Origin: Chthoniobacterales bacterium
Lineage (GTDB): Bacteria; Verrucomicrobiota; Verrucomicrobiia; Chthoniobacterales; UBA6821
Direction of reading: 5' to 3'
Length of the DNA: 8,017 nucleotides
Assembly: GCA_021733705.1 (NCBI GenBank)
Contig: JAIPKF010000062.1
Coordinates: 1-8,017, forward strand
Part shown: one piece after another, positions 1 through 6,686 of the stretch
Position numbering within the stretch: the stretch's first letter is position 1
How the letters are laid out: every line of letters begins with the position of its first letter
Translations under genes and position numbers: made by a program
Notes under the pieces: model-generated
What the model saw: the letters and a program-made list of their open reading frames with translations, nothing else
The model's database searches: none
What the model was told of the DNA's origin: nothing

Positions 1-175
1 CCGCATATTTCATACCGATCTACTGCGTAAGCCGTGAAGCCAGATGGATGCTGCGTTAGACTCACATTTTGATTTGGACAGTATGTACACATACAGCCCT
101 ACATCAAAATGCTCGCCTGCCTTGCCCCATCAGCCTTCACTGCCTCCTCGTCACGATCAGTATGAAATATGCGGG
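1..175 (-). mobile_element. Terminal-inverted-repeat element, copy A (MITE-like, non-coding)
   Basis: The left end (1-15, CCGCATATTTCATAC) is the inverted match of the right end (160-175, GTATGAAATATGCGGG). The first C of the left end presumably lies just outside the window, giving a length near 176 bases. CTAG follows at 176-179. A core hairpin, GTATG/CATAC, lies at 81-94. Bases 1-99 align without gaps to 4346-4444 of copy C with 7 mismatches, and 36-99 is identical to 4381-4444. The right half, read on the minus strand, resembles the left half of copy D2, so A is in the opposite orientation to B and D2. No credible protein is encoded. The copy number, paired ends and repeated flanks support a non-autonomous mobile element. 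The identity of the mobilising enzyme is unknown. Confidence 0.8.
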
Positions 176-179
176 CTAG

Positions 180-190
180 CCCGGATATTT
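180..190. repeat. Truncated element end (solo partial terminal repeat)
   Basis: Directly after the CTAG that closes copy A, the sequence CCCGGATATTT matches the first 11 bases of the 16-base element terminus and then departs into unrelated AT-rich sequence. It is probably the stump of a second, deleted or interrupted element. It lies 16 bases before the metallo-hydrolase start, so the leader and any promoter of that gene must lie in or across repeat DNA. Confidence 0.6.
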
Positions 191-206
191 TAAATTATCA
201 ATAACA

Positions 207-1025
207 ATGATGACATCACTTGAAGACACCTGGCTCGACATTGTTCTCAAAGCGATACGAGGATTGAATTTGGATCCCCTTACCTTGGCCCAGAAGAGTG
301 GAATCCCCCAAGAAAAAATCACCTCCCTCTTAGAGGGGCTGCGTAATGATGCAACACTCGTTGCCATTGCTCCCGCTTTGGGACTTCATCCCCGCGAACT
401 TGTCATGGTTGCAGCTGAGACCTCTCATCTTCTCGTTCCCACCTTACCAAAAGATTTTCACTGCTTCACAACCCTCTATCATGGCATGGAGGTTCACTCG
501 TATCTCCTCTGGAGTCAGATGAATCACCACGCTGTTGCCTTTGATACAGGAGCCGATCTAACGCCCCTCCTAGAAAAATTGGAACAAGATCATCTCTCTT
601 TGAAGGCGATTTTTTTAACTCACTCCCACGCAGACCATACCCTTCGACTGGCTGAGCTTCAAAAAAAACAAGAGGTCCCTGCTTGGATCGATCCTGCAGA
701 ACTGATTGATGGGACATACCCCCTCACCCCCGATTTTTCCTATCAGCTTGATTCAAGGATCTCGATAAAAGCACTCCCTACTCCTGGACATTCTCCAGGA
801 GGTACAACCTACCTCATTGAGGGACTCTTCCGACCGATTGCTATCGTGGGAGATGCCATTTTTGCTCGTTCCGTGGGAGGAATGCCCCCTGCCTCTTATG
901 CCGCTGGCCTAAAAAGTATCTACAACAACATTCTCATGCTCTCCCCAGCAACCCTCCTAGCCCCAGGCCATGGACCTCTGACAACCGTTGAAGAAGAACG
1001 CATGAAGAATCCTTTCTTTGCGTAG
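207..1025 (+). CDS. Metallo-beta-lactamase-fold hydrolase with N-terminal HTH-like segment
   Basis: This 272-aa protein has two parts. Residues about 20-66 resemble an XRE-type helix-turn-helix (TLAQKSGI, then ITSLLEG, then IAPALGLHPREL). Residues about 85-260 are a metallo-beta-lactamase fold with the metal site visible: HSHADH (H139, H141, D143, H144), H195 in PGHSPGG, D216 in GDAIF and H255 in PGHG. This is the glyoxalase II-like layout for two metal ions, usually a cytosolic hydrolase acting on thioesters or other esters; the substrate here cannot be told. Two tandem ATGs (207, 210) are possible starts; an in-frame stop at 177-179 limits extension and no Shine-Dalgarno is visible. The stop lies two bases before the CTAG flank of copy B. 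The HTH may be structural or may bind DNA. The family name is secure; the specific function is unknown. Confidence 0.88.
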   Translation: MMTSLEDTWLDIVLKAIRGLNLDPLTLAQKSGIPQEKITSLLEGLRNDATLVAIAPALGLHPRELVMVAAETSHLLVPTLPKDFHCFTTLYHGMEVHSYLLWSQMNHHAVAFDTGADLTPLLEKLEQDHLSLKAIFLTHSHADHTLRLAELQKKQEVPAWIDPAELIDGTYPLTPDFSYQLDSRISIKALPTPGHSPGGTTYLIEGLFRPIAIVGDAIFARSVGGMPPASYAAGLKSIYNNILMLSPATLLAPGHGPLTTVEEERMKNPFFA

Positions 1026-1030
1026 TCTAG

Positions 1031-1296
1031 CCCGCATATTTCATACTGGTTCGTCGCGAGGCGCCGCGAATCCTGATGCAGAAACCACCGGCGGTCGGAA
1101 GACCGCGGGGGAGACTGCACTGGCTTTAGGGGGCAGCCCTGAAAGGGCAAGACGAGCAGGAGCGAGCGAGTCAACGAAGGTGATGGATTACGACGACGGC
1201 TGTATGTGTACATACTGTCCAAATCAAAATGTGAGTTTAACGCAGCATCCATCTGGCTTCCCGGCCTCCGCAGGTGATTAGTATGAAATATCCGGG
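1031..1296 (+). mobile_element. Terminal-inverted-repeat element, copy B (long variant)
   Basis: The left end is CCCGCATATTTCATAC (1031-1046) and the right end GTATGAAATATCCGGG (1281-1296). CTAG flanks both sides (1027-1030 and 1297-1300), consistent with a 4-base target duplication. At 266 bases it is about 90 bases longer than A, C and D2, because of a GC-rich internal segment with small hairpins. The right 99 bases (1198-1296) are the inverted copy of 4345-4443 with 4 mismatches. The core hairpin GTATG-TGTA-CATAC is at 1202-1215. The element lies between two convergent genes and its right CTAG overlaps the stop codon of the minus-strand neighbour. No transposase or other credible gene is inside. 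Confidence 0.82.
1091..1148. other. GC-rich hairpin pair inside copy B
   Basis: Two short perfect stems occur in the segment unique to copy B. GCGGTC/GACCGC closes a GGAA loop (1091-1106), which has the GNRA tetraloop pattern. GCCCT/AGGGC closes a GAA loop (1136-1148). Neither is followed by a T-run on the plus strand, so a classical intrinsic terminator is not supported. They may be structure in a transcribed element RNA or simply cargo sequence. Confidence 0.45.
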
Positions 1297-1830
1297 CTAG
1301 GCCCTTTGATCCAGGGAAAGAGAAGCTTTTTCCTCCTCTTCCTTCAAAAATACCTCACTAGGGTCGAAAGCATCGCCTAATTCATTCCACCCCTCATAAA
1401 GATCTTCAGCAGCCTTGATCACTTTTCCAATGTGACCTGCAAGCCCCTCTTGATCTAATTTTTCAAGAGGAACTATTTTATTAATAAAGAGCATTCCCTC
1501 ATCAGTGATAAAAGCCACAATCCCAGTTGTCACCCGACTCACAGCATTGAGCTGATGGAGTATTAAGAAACGATCGTGATTGACTGTTCGATTTTCTAAA
1601 TCAAGCAGCATGAGATCTGCTTCAACTATAATGGAATCAGGTTCACTTTGATTTTCTAAAACTTCCTCCTCACTAAGACGATGAGGAATCACTCTTAGCA
1701 GAAGATTCCTTACTTCCCACTCCACAATTCCCTCCTCCTTATTGATCGATCCGATCGCTTCTTCTTGACCAATAGCCTTAAGAAACGTTGTAAGCAGTTC
1801 AAAATATCTTGTTGTAGTTAGGTCATTCAT
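1297..1830 (-). CDS. Acidic protein resembling a class I type III secretion chaperone (CesT/SycE-like)
   Basis: This 177-aa, strongly acidic protein has no signal peptide or membrane segment. The pattern fits small CesT/SycE-like chaperones: an N-terminal helix (RYFELLTTFLKAIG, 9-21), alternating beta-strand-like stretches (35-49, 67-78), a helix with LHQLNAVSRVTTGIVAF (91-107), a strand ending MLFINKIV (113-120), and a C-terminal helix (127-148). Such proteins bind T3S effectors in the cytosol. The assignment rests on shape and context only; a YbjN-like fold is an alternative. The tail 161-177 is Glu/Lys rich and probably disordered. The stop codon TAG is formed by the CTAG flank of copy B. 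It lies 78 bases downstream of the kinase gene on the same strand, suggesting co-transcription. No Shine-Dalgarno precedes the ATG. Confidence 0.6.
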   Translation of the reverse strand: MNDLTTTRYFELLTTFLKAIGQEEAIGSINKEEGIVEWEVRNLLLRVIPHRLSEEEVLENQSEPDSIIVEADLMLLDLENRTVNHDRFLILHQLNAVSRVTTGIVAFITDEGMLFINKIVPLEKLDQEGLAGHIGKVIKAAEDLYEGWNELGDAFDPSEVFLKEEEEKASLSLDQRA

Positions 1831-1908
1831 AATTGTGGATACGAGTTGAGAAATGATTGTGATGATACTGAAGTTCTTGGATTGAGATAGGAGTTATTAC
1901 TTTAAGGA

Positions 1909-3468
1909 TCATGTTAGTGGCAGCATAGCACGATTATTTTCCTTCCATGTTTGAAAAGCTGTTTTCCATTGTTCAAAAGCTTCTTTACCACTTTCCCCTC
2001 CCTTGGAAGCTTCAAAGCACAAATCGATGAGATTTTTAACTGATGGGTTTTCATTGAGTTTTTTTGAAACAGTGGAATTAGCACCAGCAGATTTTAAATA
2101 TTCTTCTAGGTAGTTTTTTGTCGAAGGGGGATTTGTTTTTAAATCATTGGCTAGCGATTGTGCAAAAGCCCCAAAATTTTTACCTGCCTCCTTTTTATGA
2201 ATTGTTTCAAAAGAATCTTTATCAATCATTTCTAATAGTAGCATTCCTGTACTATAAAAATCGACCTCTGCTCCGTAGGGACGCGTAGTTTTATGCTGTC
2301 TGCCATTAATTAATACACGTGGTGACATGTATATAATAGTACCCGTGCAGTTTTCTAATTGAAGCTCATTACTTCCTCTTCCTCCATATGCTGCAAACCC
2401 ACCATCAATAAAACGGACTTCATAGTCTTTATTGTCATTATTATTGATCATGACATTCTCAGCTTTAATATCACGATGGAGATAGTTGTTTTCCATTGCT
2501 ATTTTCATATGTGTGAACAATCCCTGCATCACTTGTTTAAAAGGTTTTTCTGATGGATCAAAACTTACTTGATCACCTTCTTTTCCATAAATGCATTTAT
2601 AAAGCTCACGCCCAGGAGCAAGCTCCATAAGTTGTCCAGCAATAGCTACTTGTGCTTTAGGATGAGCTTGAGCAATTTCTTTTACGAAAGACTCTGCCTC
2701 CATAGCAGGAAGATAATGGTATTCAGCAGGAGATGAAACTGTTTTCTGAAGCGCCACAATGACAAAAATCGGTTTTGTCATATGCTTTAACTCTTTCAGA
2801 CAGCTTGCAGCTAAATCTCCACGTCGATGAAAGGGCAATCCTTCTGAATTAGAGATAGGAGAATACTTTAGTTGAAACTCACTTTTAAAAACATAATCTA
2901 TTGTATCCCTATTCACTGTGGCTTTAAAAACCGATCCCATTCCTCCTGCGCCTATCCTATTTTGAAGTGTAATTCCCTCTTTATCTAGACACTTCTTGAT
3001 TGCATACTCATTTTTATTAGCCTCGGAAATTTTAACATCAATCTTATGGCGAAAAGATAATACCTTTGAGAGATTTTCTGTAGTTACTGGACCTTTTTGA
3101 TTTTTTGATAAGAGAAAATAATTAAGAGTATTGCTTTTTGTTGTATATTTATTATATTGAACCTCCTCAGGCAGAAAAGGATTGGTACGCTCATACGCTT
3201 TTTTTATCAACGACTTGACATAGGTCTCTGCCCTCGATGTATCACGAGTTCCAAAGAGACTTGAATTCCAAAAATGATACCACTGGGTTCGTTTTAGCTG
3301 AATAGTACCATCCCAATTTTTAACAAGCCGCAGCGTCCCCGGCTTCAATGTTCCATCTCTTAGAGAGTAATGATTTGATAATTCTTGAAGCTTTTGAACA
3401 GCAGTAGAATCACCACTAAATTTGAAATCGTTTGAATTTATATTCTCTCTACCTATTAGTAATGCCAT
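1909..3468 (-). CDS. Hanks-type Ser/Thr protein kinase with unknown N-terminal region
   Basis: This 519-aa protein has a eukaryotic-like kinase domain at about 168-415. Visible motifs are the glycine loop RIGAGGMGSVFKA (171-183), candidate ATP lysine K195 in YVFKSE, the catalytic loop HRDIKAEN (331-338; D333, K335, N338), the metal-binding motif as DGG (355-357, in place of DFG), TGTIIYMSPR (375-384, SPR where APE is usual) and DFYSTG (403-408). The key catalytic residues are present, so activity is plausible despite the altered DFG and APE. Residues 1-165 match nothing I recognise; residues 416-519 are charged and helical. There are no transmembrane or PASTA segments, unlike typical cell-wall-sensing kinases, so it is cytosolic or exported without a Sec signal. 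The gene is AT-rich: bases 3061-3120 are about 28% GC, against about 57% in 7501-7560 of lipA. With the chaperone-like gene next to it, a secreted effector is an attractive but unproven reading. Confidence 0.85.
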   Translation of the reverse strand: MALLIGRENINSNDFKFSGDSTAVQKLQELSNHYSLRDGTLKPGTLRLVKNWDGTIQLKRTQWYHFWNSSLFGTRDTSRAETYVKSLIKKAYERTNPFLPEEVQYNKYTTKSNTLNYFLLSKNQKGPVTTENLSKVLSFRHKIDVKISEANKNEYAIKKCLDKEGITLQNRIGAGGMGSVFKATVNRDTIDYVFKSEFQLKYSPISNSEGLPFHRRGDLAASCLKELKHMTKPIFVIVALQKTVSSPAEYHYLPAMEAESFVKEIAQAHPKAQVAIAGQLMELAPGRELYKCIYGKEGDQVSFDPSEKPFKQVMQGLFTHMKIAMENNYLHRDIKAENVMINNNDNKDYEVRFIDGGFAAYGGRGSNELQLENCTGTIIYMSPRVLINGRQHKTTRPYGAEVDFYSTGMLLLEMIDKDSFETIHKKEAGKNFGAFAQSLANDLKTNPPSTKNYLEEYLKSAGANSTVSKKLNENPSVKNLIDLCFEASKGGESGKEAFEQWKTAFQTWKENNRAMLPLT

Positions 3469-3533
3469 GAGCTTTAAGATCTGTTGAAAAAATTCTTTTA
3501 GGGAAGAGTAGCTTTTCTAAGGAACGGTAGAAA

Positions 3534-4223
3534 TCATCTGATCCATGTTCTTAATACTGCATCTAGCTGCTTTGCCACTTCTTGGAGTGAAGGAGCTATG
3601 AAGTGGATATCTGACTCTTTACCCTCTTTTTCAATGGAGGTCATGGTAACTCCATGGATACCACAAGGGGTAATCTTTTGAAAAGGAGAGAGGTCTCCAG
3701 AGATATTGAGGGCAAGTCCATGAAAGCTGACCCACTTGCGAACTCCAATACCAAGAGAGGCAATTTTGCTATTTCCAACCCAAACACCAGTGAGACCTTC
3801 ACGCCGCTCTGCAGGAATCCTGTAGTGTATCAACGTCTGAATAATTACCTCCTCCAAAAAACGAAGATAAGCGTGGAGATCTTTTTTGAAAATAGAAAGA
3901 TCTAGGATGGGATAACAGACTAACTGTCCCGGACCATGGTAGGTTGCCTCCCCACCACGACCAGCACGATGAACGGGGTAGGGCAGCAGCTCTACTCCAA
4001 GACTCGAGTCATCTCTTTTCCGTCCCATGGTGTAAACAGGCTCATGTTCTAAAAAAAGGAGATAATTTTTGGAATCCCCAGCGATCTTTTGAGCCACAAG
4101 AGTCTCTTGAAAAGTTAGACCCTTTTCATAACTGATACGCCCAAGCCAGGAAGTTTCGTAACAAACAGGAGGGTTGTCACACAAAATGCAGGAAGTTTGA
4201 TTATTGAGAAAAACCCCATCCAT
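3534..4223 (-). CDS. lipB: Octanoyl-[acyl-carrier protein]:protein N-octanoyltransferase
   Basis: LipB moves octanoate from acyl-carrier protein to the lysine of lipoyl domains, the first step of de novo lipoate synthesis. The hallmarks are clear, numbered from the longest possible start at 4304: RGGEATYHGPGQ (116-127), the catalytic lysine K180 in VGNSKIASLGI, FHGLALNI (194-201), and the catalytic cysteine C214 in ITPCGIHGVT. I prefer the ATG at 4221-4223, which gives 229 aa, near the usual size. The upstream ATG at 4302-4304 would add 27 unrecognised residues and lies inside the decayed terminus of the outer C element, with a stop codon just before it. Neither start has a Shine-Dalgarno. 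The kinase gene starts 65 bases downstream on the same strand. LipA, the partner enzyme, is in this window beyond the PBP2 gene. The family call is secure; only the start is open. Confidence 0.93.
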   Translation of the reverse strand: MDGVFLNNQTSCILCDNPPVCYETSWLGRISYEKGLTFQETLVAQKIAGDSKNYLLFLEHEPVYTMGRKRDDSSLGVELLPYPVHRAGRGGEATYHGPGQLVCYPILDLSIFKKDLHAYLRFLEEVIIQTLIHYRIPAERREGLTGVWVGNSKIASLGIGVRKWVSFHGLALNISGDLSPFQKITPCGIHGVTMTSIEKEGKESDIHFIAPSLQEVAKQLDAVLRTWIR

Positions 4224-4300
4224 AGTAAGATCACACGAGGTTGCAACGAATGACGCTCCGAGTCGATCTTTTTTGTGAGTGCCAACAGTTGATGAATTAA

Positions 4301-4594
4301 ACATATTTCATACTGATCGTGGCAAGTGAATGCAAGTGAGTTAACCCGGATATTTCACACTAATCTACTGCGGAGGCCGGGAAGCCAGATGGATGCTGCG
4401 TTAGACTCACATTTTGATTTGGACAGTATGTACACATACAGCCCAAGTCACAATTCGAGACCAACGCAGTAATGATGAGCTTTCCACAAGCCGTAATAGA
4501 TTGAGTGTGAAATATCCGGATTAAACGATTCGAGCATGAGGCAGAATTTATTTGGCTCTCGCAAGCAGTAGCAAAATTAGTATGAAATAGTCCC
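4301..4594. mobile_element. Decayed outer element (C-outer) interrupted by C-inner
   Basis: The left terminus ACATATTTCATAC (4301-4313, preceded by TTAA) and the right terminus GTATGAAATAGTCCC (4580-4594) are degenerate forms of the family ends. Sequence just inside the left end (CATACTGATCGTGGC) matches the corresponding inner segment of copy A. Removing C-inner and one TTAA leaves about 114 bases. The mismatched ends and lack of a clear repeated flank indicate an old copy. It spans nearly the whole divergent lipB/PBP2 intergenic region, so promoters for both genes probably lie within or beside it. Confidence 0.6.
4345..4520 (-). mobile_element. Terminal-inverted-repeat element, copy C-inner
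   Basis: The ends CCCGGATATTTCACAC (4345-4360) and GTGTGAAATATCCGGA (4505-4520) are inverted matches with one mismatch at the outermost base. TTAA flanks both sides (4341-4344, 4521-4524). The length is 176 bases. The left 99 bases match A directly and B inverted; 4452-4519 is identical to 6614-6681 of copy D1. The core hairpin GTATG-TACA-CATAC is at 4426-4439. It sits inside the older C-outer, and removing it with one TTAA restores a continuous outer sequence, which is the expected footprint of an insertion. Confidence 0.82.
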
Positions 4595-4597
4595 ATT

Positions 4598-4621
4598 ACT
4601 TCACTCTCTTTTTTTTCTTTC
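4598..4621 (+). promoter_or_regulatory. Pyrimidine-rich tract in place of a ribosome binding site
   Basis: A stretch almost entirely of C and T lies directly upstream of the GTG start of the PBP2 gene, where a purine-rich Shine-Dalgarno would be expected. It is between the C-outer terminus and the start codon. It might keep the 5' leader unstructured, or be chance. No -35/-10 pair could be assigned with confidence. Confidence 0.25.
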
Positions 4622-4627
4622 ATTACT

Positions 4628-6499
4628 GTGAATAGATTCTATTTCATCATTCTTTTTTCTTTAGCACTACCTCGCTTGTTGTTCGCTGAAGAAAGTTCTC
4701 TTCTTGAAAATCCCAAACCGACTTGGGAAACACAACGGGAGGCCAAAAGTTTTTATTTTTCTATTCCTGCACCACGGGGACAAATTACCGATTGTCACGG
4801 TGATGTGCTTGCTCAAAATTCACTAAGCTTTAATCTTGCCCTTCAGTTTCCTACCCCCCTTCACTTCACCGATGCCCAGGCCTTAAGCTTCGCAAAACAA
4901 TATATCACGTTTGCTCAAGGAATATTAAAACAGCCGATTAATCTAAGTGATAAAGCGATTCTAAAACATTATCATCGCCGGGGACTTTTGCCGCTCGACC
5001 TTATTGAAGATCTCTCGCCTACCCAACTGGCACGTGTGCGACGTGGATTACCCCCCTGTTTGATCATTCGTCAAACCTACACGCGCTTCTATCCTGAAGG
5101 GGAGCTAGCCTGCCATATCATTGGTTATACGGGACGAACAGCACCACTCTCGGTGCGTGCTATTGAAAACAAAGATCTCATTTTTCCAGAAAGTGAAGGA
5201 CGCGAAGGAATCGAGCAGATTTTTGATGATCAATTGAAAGGACATCCAGGAAATATTTCCAATACCTATGATGAACATGGGGAGAAAAATTCTGAACGCA
5301 TTACCCAGCATCCTATTCCTGGAAATAATGTGATTACCACTTTGGATAAAAACCTTCAGCATCTTTGTGAAAAGGTACTGCGTGAAAATTGCAAACAAGG
5401 GGCGATCGTAATGCTTGATCCGAATACCGGGGAGATCAAAGCGATGGCTTCTTACCCAGGATTTAACCCCAATGATTTTGTGCCGATACTCAATCCTCAG
5501 CTTTTTGAAAAGCTCAATAAAGACCCAGCGGTCCCACTACTGCCTCGAGCCTTTCGATCTGCCTATCCACCTGGCTCCTCTTTCAAAATTGTCGTTGGAC
5601 TTACTGCCTTACAAGAGGGGATCATCACTCCAAAAGATACTTTTCGTGGACCGGCCACCTTAGAGGTTGGCAATTTTGTATTTCACAATTGGAAGAAAAC
5701 AGATGTCGGAAAGCTAACATTTGTTCAAGCCTTTACCCAATCGTGCAACACATGGTTTTATCAATGTGGCTTAAAAACAAAAGCCGAGCCGATCATTAGA
5801 TGGGCCCGTAATCTTGGCCTTAGCCAGCGCACAGGCATTCCTCTCAAATCGGAGGCCAAAGGAAATATTCCTGATGATTCCTACATGCTTCGTGTTCATC
5901 ATCGCAAAATCCTTCCTGGTGATGTGGCCAATATGAGCATAGGCCAAGGGGATATTTTAATTACTCCTTTGCAAATGGCTCAACTCTCTGGGATTGTTGC
6001 CACAGGAGGGAAATTTCATCAAACCCGCCTGATTAAACAGATTCAAACCCCCGACAACAAAGTAATTGCCGCGTATCCAGACCGGTTGCGAGCAGATTTA
6101 CAAATCAAACCTGAGGTCATCTCGAACCTTCGAGAAGCTATGATTGATGTGACTGAGGATGCTCAAGGAACAGCCCATCGAGCTCAGGTGGAAGGAATCC
6201 ATGTTGCAGGAAAAACAGGAACAGCTCAGTGGGGCCCACAAAACAAACAACGCACAGCAGCTTGGTTCACTGGATTTGTACCAGCAGAACACCCTCAGTA
6301 TGCCTTTGCAGCTCTTTATGAAGGGGACCCTGGAGATAATACGATTCATGGAGGAAGCCATGCAGCACCTCTTATTAGAAAGGTGCTACATGAAATTTAT
6401 GGTAAAAGCAAAACAGAGAATACTACTGATCAAGCAAGATCTTCCAAAAATAACAGCGAGGAAAAATCTGTAGAAGAAGATAATAGCAATGGAGATTAA
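4628..6499 (+). CDS. mrdA: Class B penicillin-binding protein 2 (peptidoglycan transpeptidase)
   Basis: This 623-aa protein has an N-terminal hydrophobic stretch (about 3-20) that could be a membrane anchor or a cleaved signal peptide, a PBP dimerisation domain beginning PAPRGQITD (47-55), and a transpeptidase domain from about 255. Active-site motifs are complete: SxxK as S317-S-F-K320, SCN (372-374) and KTGTA (529-533). Class B PBPs cross-link peptidoglycan in the periplasm; the PBP2 type works with RodA in the elongation complex. The mrdA call rests on overall likeness; FtsI or a sporulation-type paralog is less likely. The start is GTG at 4628; no ATG is available after the upstream in-frame stop at 4583. 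The C-terminal tail (592-623) is hydrophilic and rich in Ser, Asn and Glu. The TAA stop is part of the TTAA flank of copy D1. No rodA or mreBCD neighbour is present. Confidence 0.92.
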   Translation: MNRFYFIILFSLALPRLLFAEESSLLENPKPTWETQREAKSFYFSIPAPRGQITDCHGDVLAQNSLSFNLALQFPTPLHFTDAQALSFAKQYITFAQGILKQPINLSDKAILKHYHRRGLLPLDLIEDLSPTQLARVRRGLPPCLIIRQTYTRFYPEGELACHIIGYTGRTAPLSVRAIENKDLIFPESEGREGIEQIFDDQLKGHPGNISNTYDEHGEKNSERITQHPIPGNNVITTLDKNLQHLCEKVLRENCKQGAIVMLDPNTGEIKAMASYPGFNPNDFVPILNPQLFEKLNKDPAVPLLPRAFRSAYPPGSSFKIVVGLTALQEGIITPKDTFRGPATLEVGNFVFHNWKKTDVGKLTFVQAFTQSCNTWFYQCGLKTKAEPIIRWARNLGLSQRTGIPLKSEAKGNIPDDSYMLRVHHRKILPGDVANMSIGQGDILITPLQMAQLSGIVATGGKFHQTRLIKQIQTPDNKVIAAYPDRLRADLQIKPEVISNLREAMIDVTEDAQGTAHRAQVEGIHVAGKTGTAQWGPQNKQRTAAWFTGFVPAEHPQYAFAALYEGDPGDNTIHGGSHAAPLIRKVLHEIYGKSKTENTTDQARSSKNNSEEKSVEEDNSNGD

Positions 6500-6682
6500 C
6501 CCGGATATTTCATACTGAATCGTCATGAGGCGCGGTGCAAAGCTTATTAGTACAAGGCGGGCGAAGGATTGTGATGCCGGGCTGTATGAGTCCCTACCGC
6601 CTACTTCAATAATAATTCGAGACCAACGCAGTAATGATGAGCTTTCCACAAGCCGTAATAGATTGAGTGTGAAATATCCGGG
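6500..6682 (+). mobile_element. Terminal-inverted-repeat element, copy D1
   Basis: The ends CCCGGATATTTCATAC (6500-6515) and GTGTGAAATATCCGGG (6667-6682) pair with one mismatch. TTAA flanks both sides (6496-6499, 6683-6686), and the left TTAA supplies the PBP2 stop codon. The length is 183 bases. The left 30 bases from 6504 are identical to 6691-6720 of D2; the right 68 bases (6614-6681) are identical to 4452-4519 of C-inner. The core hairpin is degraded. It abuts D2, sharing the TTAA between them. Confidence 0.8.
6614..6681 (+). repeat. 68-base perfect direct repeat of 4452-4519
   Basis: Bases 6614-6681 and 4452-4519 are identical and in the same orientation, forming the right-hand modules of copies D1 and C-inner. 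Together they flank the PBP2 gene. Identity this exact between non-coding copies points to recent spread or gene conversion. Recombination between them would delete the PBP2 gene. Confidence 0.85.
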
Positions 6683-6686
6683 TTAA

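Noticed and set aside
920..1252. Minus-strand frame beginning MDAALNSHFDLDSMYTYS, with a relative at 6606-6818
   Set aside because: Both are translations of the opposite strand of the element modules; the first also overlaps the real metallo-hydrolase gene.
1018..1281. Open frame with C-x-C-x2-C (CMCTYCPNQN) on the plus strand, echoed at 4360-4623 on the minus strand
   Set aside because: The shared peptide is the translation of the repeat core and end module. It occurs only where elements occur and depends on flanking sequence for start or stop, so it is not treated as a zinc-binding gene.
1031..1296. Group II intron or other ribozyme in copy B
   Set aside because: The GC-rich stems suggested it, but no recognisable domain V pattern or intron boundary is present and the segment is too short.
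1831..1908. Promoter or terminator between the kinase and chaperone-like genes
   Set aside because: No stem followed by a T-run in the direction of transcription and no convincing -35/-10 pair was seen.
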